Shown: positions 18,540 through 30,939 of the stretch, in pieces | Layout: every line of letters starts with the position of its first letter | Position numbering within the stretch: position 1 is the first letter of the stretch | DNA from: Platerodrilus igneus | Taxonomy: Eukaryota; Arthropoda; Insecta; Coleoptera; Lycidae | NCBI GenBank assembly: GCA_036346225.1 | Contig: JARFIW010000831.1 | Coordinates: 186,001 to 250,000 of the forward strand | Length of the DNA stretch: 64,000 bases | Reading direction: 5' to 3' | The notes under the pieces: generated by a model | What the model was told of the DNA's origin: nothing | Seen by the model: the letters and a program-made list of their open reading frames with translations, nothing else | The model's database searches: none | Translations under genes and position numbers: made by a program

Positions 18540-19700
18540 ATTCATATTTACTTCAATGTAAGTAGAAAAAAATAGTCTTCTCAAATCCATAATAAAAATG
18601 GTGGTTGCTATTTAACAAAAATATAGATTACGCCATAATTTTCTTAAATATGACCTAAACAATGAAATAACATCAATAAATGATAATCTCTATAAATTGC
18701 TTGACATGTCTTTGTAATTTTTTAACAATTTTTAAGGTTCTGTACGTTATAAGATATAACGGAACCTTTATAAGATCACTCTCGTGTCCGTCCGTCCGTC
18801 TGTCACAAAGGTTTTTGTCAAAAGCTATGTAACGTAAGAATTTGAAATTTGGCAAAGTGCTAGGTCTTTATGGCGCGCACATATATCGACAGTCAGTAAA
18901 TAGAAACGAAAAATTTTTAGATTAAAATGGCGGGGGTTAATTCGGTCAAAAGGAAAAAAGTTTAATAAATATATCGTGTGAGGTGTTATTTGAAAGAGGA
19001 TTCTAAAAGGCTTCTAAAAATATTTTTTTATAATTTTCGGTCCAGTAATCTTCATGATATAGCTCAAACTGTGCCAAAAAGACCGCCACCCCCCCTCCCT
19101 ATTCACCTACAATTCCAAAGCTAAAATTTACTTCAATGTAAGTAGAAAAAAATAGTCTTCTCAAATCCATAATAAAAATGGTGGTTGCTATTTAACAAAA
19201 ATATAGATGACGTCATAACTCTCTCAAATATGACCGAAACAATGAAATAACATCAATAAATGACAATCTCTATAAATTGTTTGACATGTCTTTGTAATTT
19301 TTAATAATTTTTAGGGTTCCGTACCTTATAAGGTATAACGGAACCTTTATAAGATCACTCTCGTGTCCGTCCGTCCGTCTGTCACAAAGGTTTTTCCCAA
19401 AACTATGTGATGTAGGAATTTGAAATTTGGCACAGTGCTAGGTCTTTATGGTGCGCACATATATCGACAGTCAGTAAATAGAAAAAAAAATTTAAATTAG
19501 AATGACGGGGGTTAATTCGGTCAAAAGAAAAAAGTTTTAATAAATATATCGTGTGAGGTGTCATTTGAAAGAGGATTCTAAAAGGCTTCTAAAAATATAT
19601 TTTTATAATTTTCGGTCCAGTAATCTTCATGATATAGCTCAAAATGTGCCAAAAATGATCGCCCCCTTATTCACCTACAACTCCCAAGCTAAAATTTTGA
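18540..19700 (+). repeat. Two tandem copies of the foldback core unit
   Basis: Copy 1 (about 18,540-19,110) and copy 2 (about 19,127-19,700) are close to 90 percent alike by eye. Each starts with ACTTCAATGTAAGTAGAAAA. Each contains GGTTC(T/C)GTAC..TTATAAG(A/G)TATAACGGAACC, then a CCGTCCGTCCGTCTGTCACA run and TTGAAATTTGGCA. The GTTCCGTA...ACGGAAC palindrome followed by the GTCCGTCC run resembles a repeat widespread in insect genomes; that comparison is from memory. Confidence 0.8.
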
Positions 19701-19955
19701 TTTTAATAGGGATAGTAGCTATTGAGTCATAGATTATCGGAAAACTGCAAGTTTTTTGACAGTGTAATAGTTGCTGGGGAAAATTTTTTAAACACAGCAA
19801 TAGAGAACGTATTTACTAATGTACCAGTGCAATGTAGGACAATATATTCATTTTTCAGTTATTACAATCAAATTTGGATAAGATATAAATATACATAAAA
19901 AATAAAAGCAGCTTAATTTGGTTTATTGATTGCTCACTGTAATATTGGTATTTTA

Positions 19956-21194
19956 GTTTTGCTTCCATTTATTATACTTTAAAAATTTTTGTGATTTTAC
20001 TCCGTATAATTTAAAATTGTATGTTGTTGTTGTTATATGGATGATCTGTTTATCAGTTAAAATTTCCTGTTACCAGCTTTTTGTTATGATAAAGAAATAC
20101 AGCTGCTAAGCCTGCTTTTGTGATTGCATATTGAAATGTAGCTATTTCATTATATAAAATAAAAGAAATCTCAATATTTTGGTCATTTGCAAGAATAACT
20201 CCATCATGTGCTGTATAAATAAAATCGGCCAAACAAAAGCTATTAAACAGGCCCATGGGCAACTATGCCTTCCATTTAAAAAATTTGAAGTTATGTACAT
20301 ATCTATGAAGCTAAAAAAATAATTTTTCTAGCCACTCGTTCTTATTCAACATAAAAATATCTACAAGTTTTGTATCTAAATTATTTCTCTAATGTCAATA
20401 ATAAAGTCTACAAAAGGATTTGAAAAAAATTGCAATACTTAGTTTTTAAAAATATCTAGATATCCGTAAAATTTTTCTAAATCAGAAAAGCACATACGAA
20501 ATCTACAGACAAAACCGCATTACTCTTCTTATTGAAGTGTCTTTCTACCTTTAACAGCTTCCAAGATGCCCATAGTAAAAATTAAAAAAAACTCACCCTG
20601 TATAACACATACTCGATTTCAAATTAACGTAATTTTAAACGAATTAATAAAAAAAATCAATATTTTAAAAGGACGAGTTTTTTTAGATATGAATATCAAG
20701 ATTTCTTGTCCATCCAATTTTTTAGAACTCTTGTGTTTATTTCATATTACATGAGCGTTGTTTTAGGGTGGTTCAAGGAGTCCATATTGCTTTAAAAATT
20801 ATAATACAAAAAATTATTTAATATAGAACAAAAACATGCTTGAGGTATTTATTTAATGGTTGCAGATATGTACCATTTTTCTGTCGACCATTTTTTTTGT
20901 AGGTTTTAAATGGAATGCGGATAACAACAAATTAAATTAATTATGGAAAACATTTTCATATCGCATAATACGTGTTTTCTGCGTTGGTATAGCGAGCCGT
21001 TTGGTTATATGGGCAAGGCCGCTTGCTCCCACTCGTTTAGGTTGTTGGTTGCATTCAAATGCAACCATTGCAACTTTAATACGTCAAATATTAATATGTG
21101 ATTATACAGTAGTGCTTTGCGAACGCAACGGATAAATTCCATAAACTAAATAAAAAAGTTAGCCAAAAGCGAATCGAGTTCGCGTTATTCGGGT
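19956..21194. other. Loop of the foldback element, no gene recognised
   Basis: AT-rich. ORFs of 60-70 codons (20,053-20,262 minus; 20,566-20,754 plus) have no recognisable motif. An ACTCACCCTGTATAAC segment at about 20,594 resembles ends of insect DNA transposons. A small inverted repeat GGTTGCATTCAAATGCAACC lies near 21,046-21,065. Confidence 0.4.
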
Positions 21195-21429
21195 TCCGTA
21201 CCAATACTACAATGAGCAATCAATGAACCAAATTAAGTTGCTTTTATTTTATATATATAATTAAGTCTTATCCAAATTTGATTGTGATAATTGAATAATG
21301 AATATATTGTCCCACATTGTACTGGTACATTAGTAAATACGTTGTCTATTACTGTGTTTAAAAATTTTTTCCCAGCAACTATTACAGTGTCAAAAAAACC
21401 TGCAGTTTTCCGATAATCTATGACTCAAT

Positions 21430-23640
21430 AGCTACTATCCGTATTAAAATCAAAATTTTAGTTTTGTAAATGTAAGAGAATGGGGGCGAGAGGTCATTTT
21501 TGACACATTTTGAGCTATATTATAAAGACTACTGGACCAAAAATTATAAAAAAAGAATTTTTAGAAACCTTCTAGTATCCTCTTTCAAATGATACCGCAT
21601 GCGATATATTTATTAAAACTTTTTTTCTTTTGACCGAATTGACCCCCGCCATTTTAATCTAAAAATATCTTTTCTATTTTCTGACTGTCGATATATGTGC
21701 GCGCCATAAAGACTTAGCATTGTGCCAAATTTCAAATTCCTACGTTACATAGTTTTCGAGAAAAACCTCTGTGACAGACGAAGGGACGGACACGAGTAGG
21801 GATGGCCACGGGCCCGGGCTTTGGCCCGGCCCGGCCCGAAGCCCGGCCCGAATATCAAGCCGGGCTTCGGGCCGGGCCGGCAAAATTTTTTTCGGGCCCA
21901 AGCCGGGCCAAGCACGTGTCGGGCCCGGGCCGGGCCGGGCCAGACTGCTCAAGCTTTTCGGGCTTTTTGGGCTATTCGGGCCGGCCCGAAGTTTATATAA
22001 CGAAATATACAATTTTTCTAATAACTGATTAAACTTTTATGCTCGTTCATGTCGAGATATAAAAAAATGGGGATTCAATTATAAAAATTAGATAACTTTT
22101 CAATTCTGAATTTTTCACCTTTTGAAATTGTAGAAACTATTTTATTGTTTTTATTGAAAAACATTTCTTAAGGTGTAATGGAAACAACCTACAATCCGTT
22201 TTGATTAAATGTTTATCAACACGATTTTTTAGATCAATAATTCCTGGATGCACAACAATTGAAGATACATGCACTTAAATCAAAATAACCATCTGTTAAA
22301 GCACCATTTATATATGCCATAAAATACAGGATGTGCTATTCAAAATAATTAATATGACAGATATTTGCAAGACTTCAAAACTATTTTAGCTATAGTTTCG
22401 CCTTGTTCGGTAACTCCTACACAAAGTTTCAATTTGCCAGTAAAATTGTAGTTTTTAAAATACTTTTAATGGATGTGGGATATCCTGTATACGTCTTTTT
22501 TTATATTAAAGAGCTAGATTCTTTGTAAGTATATGTTATTATTTTACTCAATACGTAGCAGATTCTCTATATACGGCGAAAGCAGTCTTTCCATACTTTT
22601 GAAGAACCCTGCATATATTAATATTGAACATTTTGATAGATAAGATTCTCGGCATTTTTTTCATAATAATTAAAATTTCCAGTAAAGCATGCGACAAAAA
22701 AATATTCATAGACAACAAAGTAATGTCTACCTGATACGAGAGACTTGAATAATCAGTTCTCTGAACGGATGCTAGCACATTCTCGAAATGTAGACCTATA
22801 CACAAGCAATCTGTAAAATGGAAATTGGCAACGTTCTTTGTTTAGAATATGGGGAAACAATATTCAGTCGAATATTGAAAACTTTCCTTTAAATATGTTA
22901 CTATATACTAGTAGTAGCACATGAATTCTAAAATGCATTTTGTTACTTAAGGTTGAAGTTTGACGCAAACCACCTTCTATTTTGAATTGCTTGTGCAAGT
23001 GAGCATCATCTCCAAATACCTTTGAGATTCTTCGAGGTTAAAATGATACTATAAACTATAATTTATTAAGGTTGATATATTCAACTTTGTAGAAAAACAT
23101 AATAATAGTAAAGAAGTATTTTTATACAACTGAAAATACATATATTAACAAATGATACGTTCCATTTGGATGTTGAAAAATCTATACATCTCTTAAGGTT
23201 TTAGTTACATTCCGGCCCGAATCGGCCCGGCCCGGCCCGAAGCCCGGCCCAAAATTCAAGCCGGGCCGATGCGTTTTGGTTCGGGCCGGGCCACCGGGCC
23301 GGGCCGGAGCAAATTATTTCGGGTCGGGCCAGGCCGCATCTAAAAGCCCGGCCCGGCCCGGCCCGAATCCATCCCTAGACACGAGACTGCTCTTATAAGT
23401 TCCGTTATACCTTATAAGGTACGGAACCCTAAAAATTATTAAAAATTACAAAGACATGTCAAACAATTTATAGAGATTGTCATTTATTGATGTTATTTCA
23501 TTGTTTCGGTCATATTTGAGAGAGTTATGACGTCATCTATATTTTTGTTAAATAGCAACCACCATTTTTATTATGGATTTGAGAAGACCATTTTTTTCTA
23601 CTTAAATTGAAGTAAATATGAATATGGGCTACATAATGAA
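21430..23640 (-). repeat. Single core unit of the right arm, split by a hAT element
   Basis: Reverse-complement copy of the 18,540-19,700 unit. Its two halves (21,430-21,796 and 23,386-23,640) are contiguous once the hAT insertion and one target duplication are removed. Only one unit is present here, against two in the left arm. Confidence 0.8.
21797..23377. mobile_element. Nonautonomous hAT element with GGCCC-rich ends (1,581 bp)
   Basis: The perfect 8-bp target duplication GACACGAG flanks it (21,789-21,796 and 23,378-23,385). The ends are inverted TAGGGATGG/CCATCCCTA. About 150 bp at each end is dense in CCCGGCCCGG-type repeats that can fold on themselves; the interior is AT-rich with no transposase ORF. 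An 8-bp duplication and TAGGG ends assign it to hAT. The interrupted sequence is intact in the sister units at about 18,775 and 19,362, which confirms the insertion boundaries. Confidence 0.93.
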
Positions 23641-23704
23641 AATTTCCAGAAAATAGAATTTATCCTATACACAAACATCTACTAAAAATTGAAAACAAAT
23701 ATCA

Positions 23705-23860
23705 AATAATTACAGAAAATGTTCGAATTGGAAGCCGTTGACGGCCTAACAATGACCAACGCGGTCTATGAACTCTTTTTGAACTTCATCAATAACGTCC
23801 ACAGGTATACGTCGTATTTCTCGCATAGTGTTCTCTTAACTCGTCCAAATTTATCGGTTA
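23705..23860 (-). pseudogene. Transposase C-terminal remnant, right arm
   Basis: Reverse-complement partner of the 18,340-18,465 fragment, encoding the same VQKEFIDRVGHC-like stretch. Slightly better preserved than the left copy. No independent function expected. Confidence 0.5.
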
Positions 23861-23974
23861 AGTAAATAAGCCAATAGAAAATAATCGAGCAGAGTCAATA
23901 TGGTATCGGCCCTGTATTGGGGTACAAAATCGATTTATAATATTGCTATCTAAGACTGCTGAAAAAAAATGCTC

Positions 23975-24235
23975 CAAAATTTAACTAAATTTCGCATCAA
24001 AGTCGAAATTTACTTAAATTTCGACATCGAAGTCGAAATTTAACTAAATTTAGACATCGAAGTCGATATTTAACTAAATTTCGAGATCGAAGTCTAAATT
24101 TAACTGAATTTCGACATCGAAGTCGAAATTTAACTAAATTTCGACATCGAAGTCGATATTTAACTAAATTTCGACATCGAAGTCGAAATTTAACTGAAGT
24201 TCGACATCGAAGTCGAAATTTAACTAAAATAAGTA
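23975..24235 (-). repeat. 30-bp tandem repeats, right arm
   Basis: About eight copies of AAATTTAACTAAATTTCGAC followed by ATCGAAGTCG. The array is longer than that of the left arm (five to six copies), as expected for arrays that expand independently. Confidence 0.92.
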
Positions 24236-24267
24236 GAGCGATTTTTTTGTGGCCCTTCTACGCCTTC

Positions 24268-25744
24268 GTTTTGTATATAACAAACGAAATAACACTTACA
24301 CCTCTTATCTGTTTAAATTAAATCATTAGAATACGAGAAATTACCATAACGTCTCATAATTTTTTTTACAAAAGATGCAAGTGAAAGTTTTGCAATATTT
24401 GAAAAATCTAACTACACGAAAATACACAGAAGTGTGAAATTGGGCACAGCAAACTGCTTTTATTAATTTGTATCAAAATTTCGAGCAATAGATTGTGTGC
24501 TTTTTCTTAAAACTCAATATTAGGAACTAAAAATTTTAATTTAGGGTACAATACCCGCCATAATTACCTAAACATGCAAAAATATATTAATATTACAAAT
24601 ATAGGTCACATGGAAATCATATCATACGACTTCTGAGATTGAAGCGAGATCAATATTTTATGGATATGATAAAATTCACCGCGAAACTCCATTCTATGCA
24701 GATATTTTCAGGATGTTAAATTGTATACGTTACTTCAATGTCATCTCGCGTTTACGTAATAATGCGAAGCCTATTATTTCATGTAAATTATGCTATTATG
24801 CGTATTTATGCAAACTTAAACGACATGCACGTGTTGGAGATTCCTGCATCATTCATTAATCCCAAGTTTGTTGATTTTAACACAAATTTACACTTGGCTC
24901 TACTTTTACAATCTCCGGATTTGAGCAAAGAATTTAGAGTTATATATGATAAATGCAGATCTGCATCTTAAGTGTCAACAAGCACATCTTTAAATAAGAA
25001 AAGATTTATTTATTCAAGTCACGCTTATTGCGGTTGTAAAATCTTGTACGATGCCGGGATAAAGACAATCTTCAGTTTATTTTTAAATAATGCCTTTCAT
25101 CCAGCAAGGGCATGATAGGATTCAAACAAAAACCGCTCGGTACATTTTCAGGAATTTTTGCTAGGCATTCACGCTCATATTCTAAGAATCGGTTAAACAC
25201 AATAAATTTTGTTTGTTCGATCTGTCTTTGTAATAAACAACAAACCGATGGGCTTGTTGAATAATTCCGGACGTTTAAATGTGAAATTAACATATTTCTT
25301 TATAGTTTTCGTACACCAGGTATAAAGAAAATTCTTTACTAGTCTCAAGGCTCTCTTTGTTCCAAAAATCAAGGTATAGTTTTTTTGACGATTTATTTAT
25401 AAGGCGGAATTTGATCCACACTGGTATTGCTTAATGATGCGAACTAGTTCATCTCGAGAAGCGATTATGCACAATTTAATCCTTCCTTATAAATAAATGT
25501 TTATCGTTTTAATAACAAACAGCAGCAATATGATATTCTTTCTCAAAACCAGTATTAAATTACAAAACAAAGGAATCAATATAAAATGAAATAGAAAATA
25601 TGAGTGTCTGAAACTTGTATAATATTTTTTTCTAAAGTATCAAGAATATGACTAACCCTCAACATTAAGCTAAAAAACCCATTCAAAAATTGCACGGTAA
25701 CGAAATAATCCGTTCTGAACGAATCTGCACAAAGCAAAAGTTCT
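24268..25744. other. AT-rich spacer, no supported gene
   Basis: ORFs at 24,738-24,971 (plus) and 25,072-25,293 (minus) are 70-80 codons with no recognisable motif and no supporting context. Treated as chance. Confidence 0.4.
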
Positions 25745-26290
25745 AAAATACTAGAACAGGTAGAATGGCTTGCGTGTTTCAGTGAGCTAAAGAGCCGAAC
25801 TATAGGTTTAACCAAATTAGTGCGGTCTTTAGTGAACAATAAGACTAAGACAGATTCCCGAGGGACAGCAGTTCTTTCAGTACTTACAGTGGCAGAGAGT
25901 ATAGGGTTGGTATGACATTCTACCGCGCGCTGCTGCGATTTGGACAACAACGGGAAACCATCCGAGTAAACAGTGTAACAACAAATTTTTTTAAAATCCT
26001 TTGAGGTAAAAGATTCCGGAGTTAAATAGTTCCCCATTGGGATCTATAAATTAGCATTAGATATATTAGGGATTATCAAAGTTCAGTGGACAGAAACGGG
26101 ACATCTTGGAACAGAGACTTTAGTGTAAATTAATACAGGATGACAGGAAGGAAATTCGAATGTGGGGATAGTTATACGAAATAAGATAGGCCACTGTGTA
26201 GAAAACTACTTACAAAAGAACGAAAAAGTATTCATGGTTACACTTGAATCTAAACTGGTAAATACAGTATTACTTAATTTATCAACTGAT
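25745..26290 (+). mobile_element. LINE 5' fragment (extra copy)
   Basis: Same-strand homologue of 27,415-28,090. Shared landmarks are GGCTTGCGTGT, CTAAAG(A/G)(A/G)CC(A/G)AACTA, AGACTAAGACAG, GGGTTGGTATG and ATTCCGGAGTTAAA. It ends in AAACTGGTAAA-ACA before diverging. It contains only the 5' leader and start of the endonuclease region, shortened by an internal deletion near 26,040. Confidence 0.7.
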
Positions 26291-27414
26291 GGGTAACATG
26301 TTACGGGTTCTTTTTATCCCCTAATGTGACCAGTGACCTTTAAGTCGTAAAATTTGCAATTATTATTATCAGTAACAAAGTTAAATGTGTTGAATCTATT
26401 CTATTTCGATAACGTGCCAGGCCTCATGTTTTATTATTACAAAATATGGAAATTTATTTTGGTTATCGAAGGTTAAATATATACAATTATCATTTAAATA
26501 TAGAAATGCAGTCTTTCAATATAATATTAAAAGGTGATATCTATTTATCAAATCACTTGCTTCAGAAAAAATTTTAATACGTTCAAGAACGTAGTTTTCG
26601 ATTACTATAGCATTTGTTTCGGAAATATTTCATTCATTTAGCGACATGTTTTATAAAATGGCTTTTCCCTTACCAGTTGTTGTTGACTTTTGAGTTTCTA
26701 ATGGGGAGGATTCGATTCGAACATTCTAATTGTGTCGGTTCCTGACTTGGAAAAGAATACATTGATAATACGAGCGTCTCGGATGATCGTTTCTTTAAGA
26801 AGCTTGAGTCGTTTGTTGACATGATATGCTGACAAGTATCTGCTCCGAATGGATTCTGGCGATTGCTAACTTATAGTGCAAACTTGGAAATATTCGATTT
26901 TATTTAATACGCAAGATATAATACCAACTACTCATAATTTACGATCCACGGGAATCTCTGAACTGTGCTGTGTTTGTTTATTGAAAACATTGAAATAACG
27001 TCATTACCAGATAAACTGTCAATTGAAATATTCTTGAGGTGCTCTTGGAGGCAAATGCAGAACGCCTTGTCACAAATTATCCACCTCTTACAGACGCAAA
27101 GGTTTTGTTGGATCGTTTGAAGTTTGTAGGGCAAAATTCTATAACCTTCAACGCAATCCGCCATTACATAAAAAATTTTTGCGGGGAATTTGAATCTGAA
27201 TAATATAATCTACTAGAATGTTTCTAAACCTCATATCTATTCATATCAAATGTGGATTCTCATAATAATAAAACATGTTTGAACTTTTTTTTATAGCACA
27301 AACGATTACAAAAAGGTATACTATAGATAATTTTACTAAGAAAATTCAGAAATATATCGATAATATTTATATCCCATTTCGAATAGACCTGCGCCTTGCT
27401 GAAGTTCTACTTTA
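26291..27414. other. AT-rich spacer between LINE copies, no gene seen
   Basis: No recognisable coding or repeat structure beyond AT-rich sequence. Confidence 0.4.
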
Positions 27415-29157
27415 CTAGAAAAGGTGAAACGGCTTGCGTGTGCTAATCAGCTAAAGAACCAAACTACAGGTCCAACCAAAGTAGTAGGGTCGTTAGTGAG
27501 GAACCAGACTAAGACAGGCCCCCAAAAGAGGGCAGCGGCTCTTTCGGTACTTAGATCGACAGAGACCATAAGGGTTGGTATGGCAATCTAAGACACACTA
27601 CCGCGATGTGGAAGGCAACAGAAAACCACCACATTACCTCCCAAGTACACAGCGTACTTAAACTGTAATAAACATGATAGCATTCTCTGGAGTGAAATAT
27701 TCCGGAGTTAAAATAGTCCCCCATTCGGATCTCCGGGCGGGTACTACTTCGGAGGATACGATCGTAAAGTTCAGAATAAGAGTGGGGAACATTCTGCGAG
27801 TCGGAGCGTGCAATGTTAGAAGTATGAAGCAAGTAAGTAAGCTAAAGAACCTGAAAATTGAAATGAATAGGTTAGCACTAGACATAGTGATCCAGCGAAG
27901 TTCGGTGGCCAGAGGCGGAAGATTTTTGGAGTAGAAACTTCAGGGTACTTCATGTAGGAGCAGAGGAACAAAATTCGGGTGTGAGGATAGTTATGCGAAA
28001 AAAGATAGGACACTGTGTAAAAAATTACTTACAAAAAAACGAAAGAGGACTCATGGTTACATTAGAAACTAAACTGGTAAACACAATAATAATACAAGTA
28101 TACATGCTCACCTTTAGCTACAGTGACGAAGAGGTATAGGCGATCTACAAAGATATCGAAGACATATTAAGATACGTAAAAGGATATGAACATTTAATAA
28201 TTACGGGAGATTTTAATGCAGTGGTAGGTGAGGGTAGGGAAGGAGTGGTAGTAGGTTTATTTGGTTTAGGCACGAGGAACGACAGGGCGAATAAAGTGAT
28301 TGAAATCGCAAACTCATTATTTCAACATCATGTTAGAAGACGATATAAGTGGAAGATGCCAGGAGATATAGTAAGATGTCAAATAGATTACATTCTTGTT
28401 AGACAACGGTTTAGGGATCAAGTAAAAGACTGTAGAAGCTAACCATAAGCAGATATAGACACTGACCACAACATGGTAATTATGAAGGCTGCACTTAAAT
28501 TTAAAAATTGAAAAAAGAAACGGAAAAGGGCACTTTCATTTTGAGAAACTAAAAATAAAGATATTCAAGAAAGATTCGCAAAAATGTCAAATGAATTGCT
28601 GAAAGATATCGGGAAAACATCCGATACTAAGGAAATATAAACAGAATGGAATAACATCAAATCCAGCTTAGACATGGCGGTCAGAGATATTCTGGGGTAT
28701 ACACAAAAAGAAAATAAGAAACCATAGATAACAAAGGATATCCTGAATTTAATAGAAGAAAGACGAAAACACAGAAATAAATCAGACAAAACAGGAAAAC
28801 GGAGATACAAAGCCATAAACTGAGAAATTATTCGTAAATGCAGGAAAGCTATAGAACAATGTATTGATGAAAAGTGTAAAGAGATGCAAACTAAGCTGGA
28901 AATAGAAAAGACAGATAAAGCATACAAACTAATTAGAATGAATTTTAAGGATATAAAACCGTATAGCAACGATATAAAGGACGCAGGAGAAAACGTCGTT
29001 ATAGAAAATGTAGAGAAAGTGGGTAGACTGCAAGAATATATAGGGAATTTATATGCAGGAGAGAAACTACCAGCATTAGAACAGGAATCAGACATTGAAA
29101 ATGATGACTTAGGATATCCTATTCTTAGAGATTTGTAAGGCGCCGGGTACAGATAAG

Positions 29158-29716
29158 GTGCAAGCAGAAACTCTAAATGCCGCTGGACAAGTAGTAACAG
29201 AACGTCTCTTCCAACTTGTAAGCTATATGTATGAGACAGACAAGATACCCAAAGATTTAAAACGTAACATCATAGTAACTATACCTAGAAAGAAAGGCGC
29301 GGATAGATGTAAAAATTTTAGAACAATAAGTTTGACAGCACATGTGTCAAAAAATATTAACTAGAATTGTACAAAGACTAACGGAGAAACGACCTGAAGA
29401 AATACTAGGGGAAGATCAATTTGGGTTTAAGCGAAACAGGGGAACACGGGAGGCTATTTTAGCTCTGAGGGTGATAATGGAGAAAATAATAGAAAAAGAA
29501 GAATGCGTGTATATAGGGTTTGTAGATCTGGAAAAAGCATTCGACAATGTAAAATGGAAAAAAATGTTTGAAATACTCAAAAAAATGGGAATGAGTTATA
29601 GGGATAGATTTAACTTGCATATTGAAGAGGCAATGAATACTGTCAAATACATGAATACATTTGGAATTACTATGCAGGGACAAAAATTGATCAAAAACAA
29701 GAATACAAATATGTAA
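29158..29716 (+). pseudogene. LINE reverse transcriptase fragment
   Basis: Two overlapping ORFs (29,158-29,364 and 29,342-29,716) carry RT fingers and motif A (DLEKAFD). The FADD-box region is deleted, so the protein cannot be an active polymerase. Part of the 27,415-30,960 element. Confidence 0.82.
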
Positions 29717-30122
29717 CGCGAACTTACAAGAGGTTAAGGATTTCTGCTACCTAGGAAGCCAAATAACGCAAGATGGGAAAAGCGCAAAAGATATAAAACA
29801 AAGATTAGCACAAGGTCGTGCTATATTTAACAAGAAAAAACAAAAACTATGTTCAAAGACAACAAACATGGAAACAAGAAAAAGATTGCTTGAAATATAT
29901 GTGTGGAGTACAGAACTGTGAAGCCTGGACAGTAGGAAAAGCGGACCAGAAAAACGTAAAAACCTTTGAAATGTGGTGCTACAGACGTGTGATGAAGATT
30001 TGATGGACAGACAAAGTTAAGAACAAAGAGGTACTATAAACAGTAGGGGACGAAAGAGATATGTAGAAAACGGTAAAAAATAGAAGAGATAGGATGGTAC
30101 GCCGCATATTACGGCATGAGGT

Positions 30123-30750
30123 TGTTACATGCCGAAAATCGGCATGTGAACATTCCTAATTTTAGTTTTGAATTTGTAAGTGAATTCGCGCCAATAATTT
30201 AAAAGACTTGTGCGTGCATTTCCGTCACTTTAGATAGTTGCGTTGGCGCTCGAGATTGCGAGACGCAGAGTAGAAAGAAAGTGGTGATTTCCATCATGTC
30301 GGGAGTGGTCAAGAGAACGTCAAACCGAGTTGTTATCTGTGTGCCGTTTTATCTTGTCTTCTCTTGCAGATATGTAGGTTTCCTTTTATATCGTACCTGA
30401 TTATCGTACCTCTACCTGTAAACCTTTACCGTACCGCCACAGAAAAAAGAAGACAAATTTTAATCTGGTTCCGACGAGGGGGCAAAGGGACGACCCACGC
30501 CCACAACGCTCAACCCACGCGGAGAGCCTGACGCGAGAATAGCTGCAATGTTGTGAAGGGCTCCACAGTTTACGTGAGTACCTTTATCTTTTTTCTTTGT
30601 ATGTGATAATAATTTGTGGCGTAATAATGACCTTATTGCGCATTATTAGACAAATATTTATTGTGTTACCAACTGTCGTAGTAGCTCTTATACATTACGC
30701 GCCGGGACTTTAAAAGTATACCTTAAAGTATAGAACCATTAAGTATAACA
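30123..30750. mobile_element. Solo LTR (628 bp) flanked by AGGT
   Basis: The element begins TGTTACATGCC and ends AAGTATAACA, with TGTTA/TAACA inverted ends. The 4-bp target duplication AGGT is at 30,119-30,122 and 30,751-30,754. The flanks join into continuous LINE 3' sequence when compared with the second LINE fragment at 31,720-31,790. The interior lacks coding capacity. A short hairpin ACATGCCGAAAATCGGCATGT starts the LTR. A 4-bp duplication fits Ty3/gypsy-like integrases better than the usual 5 bp of BEL/Pao; the family is not otherwise identifiable. Confidence 0.85.
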
Positions 30751-30939
30751 AGGTAATAGTGCGGAATTTATTAGAAGCAGAGATAGGAAAAAAGGGAAGT
30801 AGAGGTAGACCTAGGTTAGACCATTGCACACAAATAGTGAAAAATGTAGGTTGTAGGAATTTTAGGGAAATGTGTAGGCTAGCTCAGAATAGAAATAAAT
30901 GGAGGTACGCATTCAACCAGTCTCGAGATGGATAAACTA

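Larger units (their letters stand above)
17997..24267. mobile_element. Large foldback-like inverted-repeat element
   Basis: The left arm (17,997 to about 19,955) and the right arm (about 21,195 to 24,267) are imperfect reverse complements. The outermost ends are GAAGGC(A/G)TAG(A/G)AGGGCC versus GGCCCTTCTACGCCTTC. Next inward come 30-bp tandem repeats, then a transposase-tail remnant, a long shared unit, and an innermost block ending CAATATTAC/GTAGTATTGG. The left arm carries an extra copy of the long unit; the right arm carries a hAT insertion. The loop is about 1.24 kb and has no recognisable gene. Long arms with subterminal tandem repeats are the hallmark of foldback elements. No target duplication is obvious. 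Confidence 0.82.

Noticed and set aside
21740..22032. Pro/Gly/Arg-rich ORFs on both strands
   Set aside because: Translation of the GGCCC repeats at the end of the hAT element.
24738..24971. 77-codon plus-strand ORF as a small gene
   Set aside because: No motif, AT-driven composition, no conserved neighbour.
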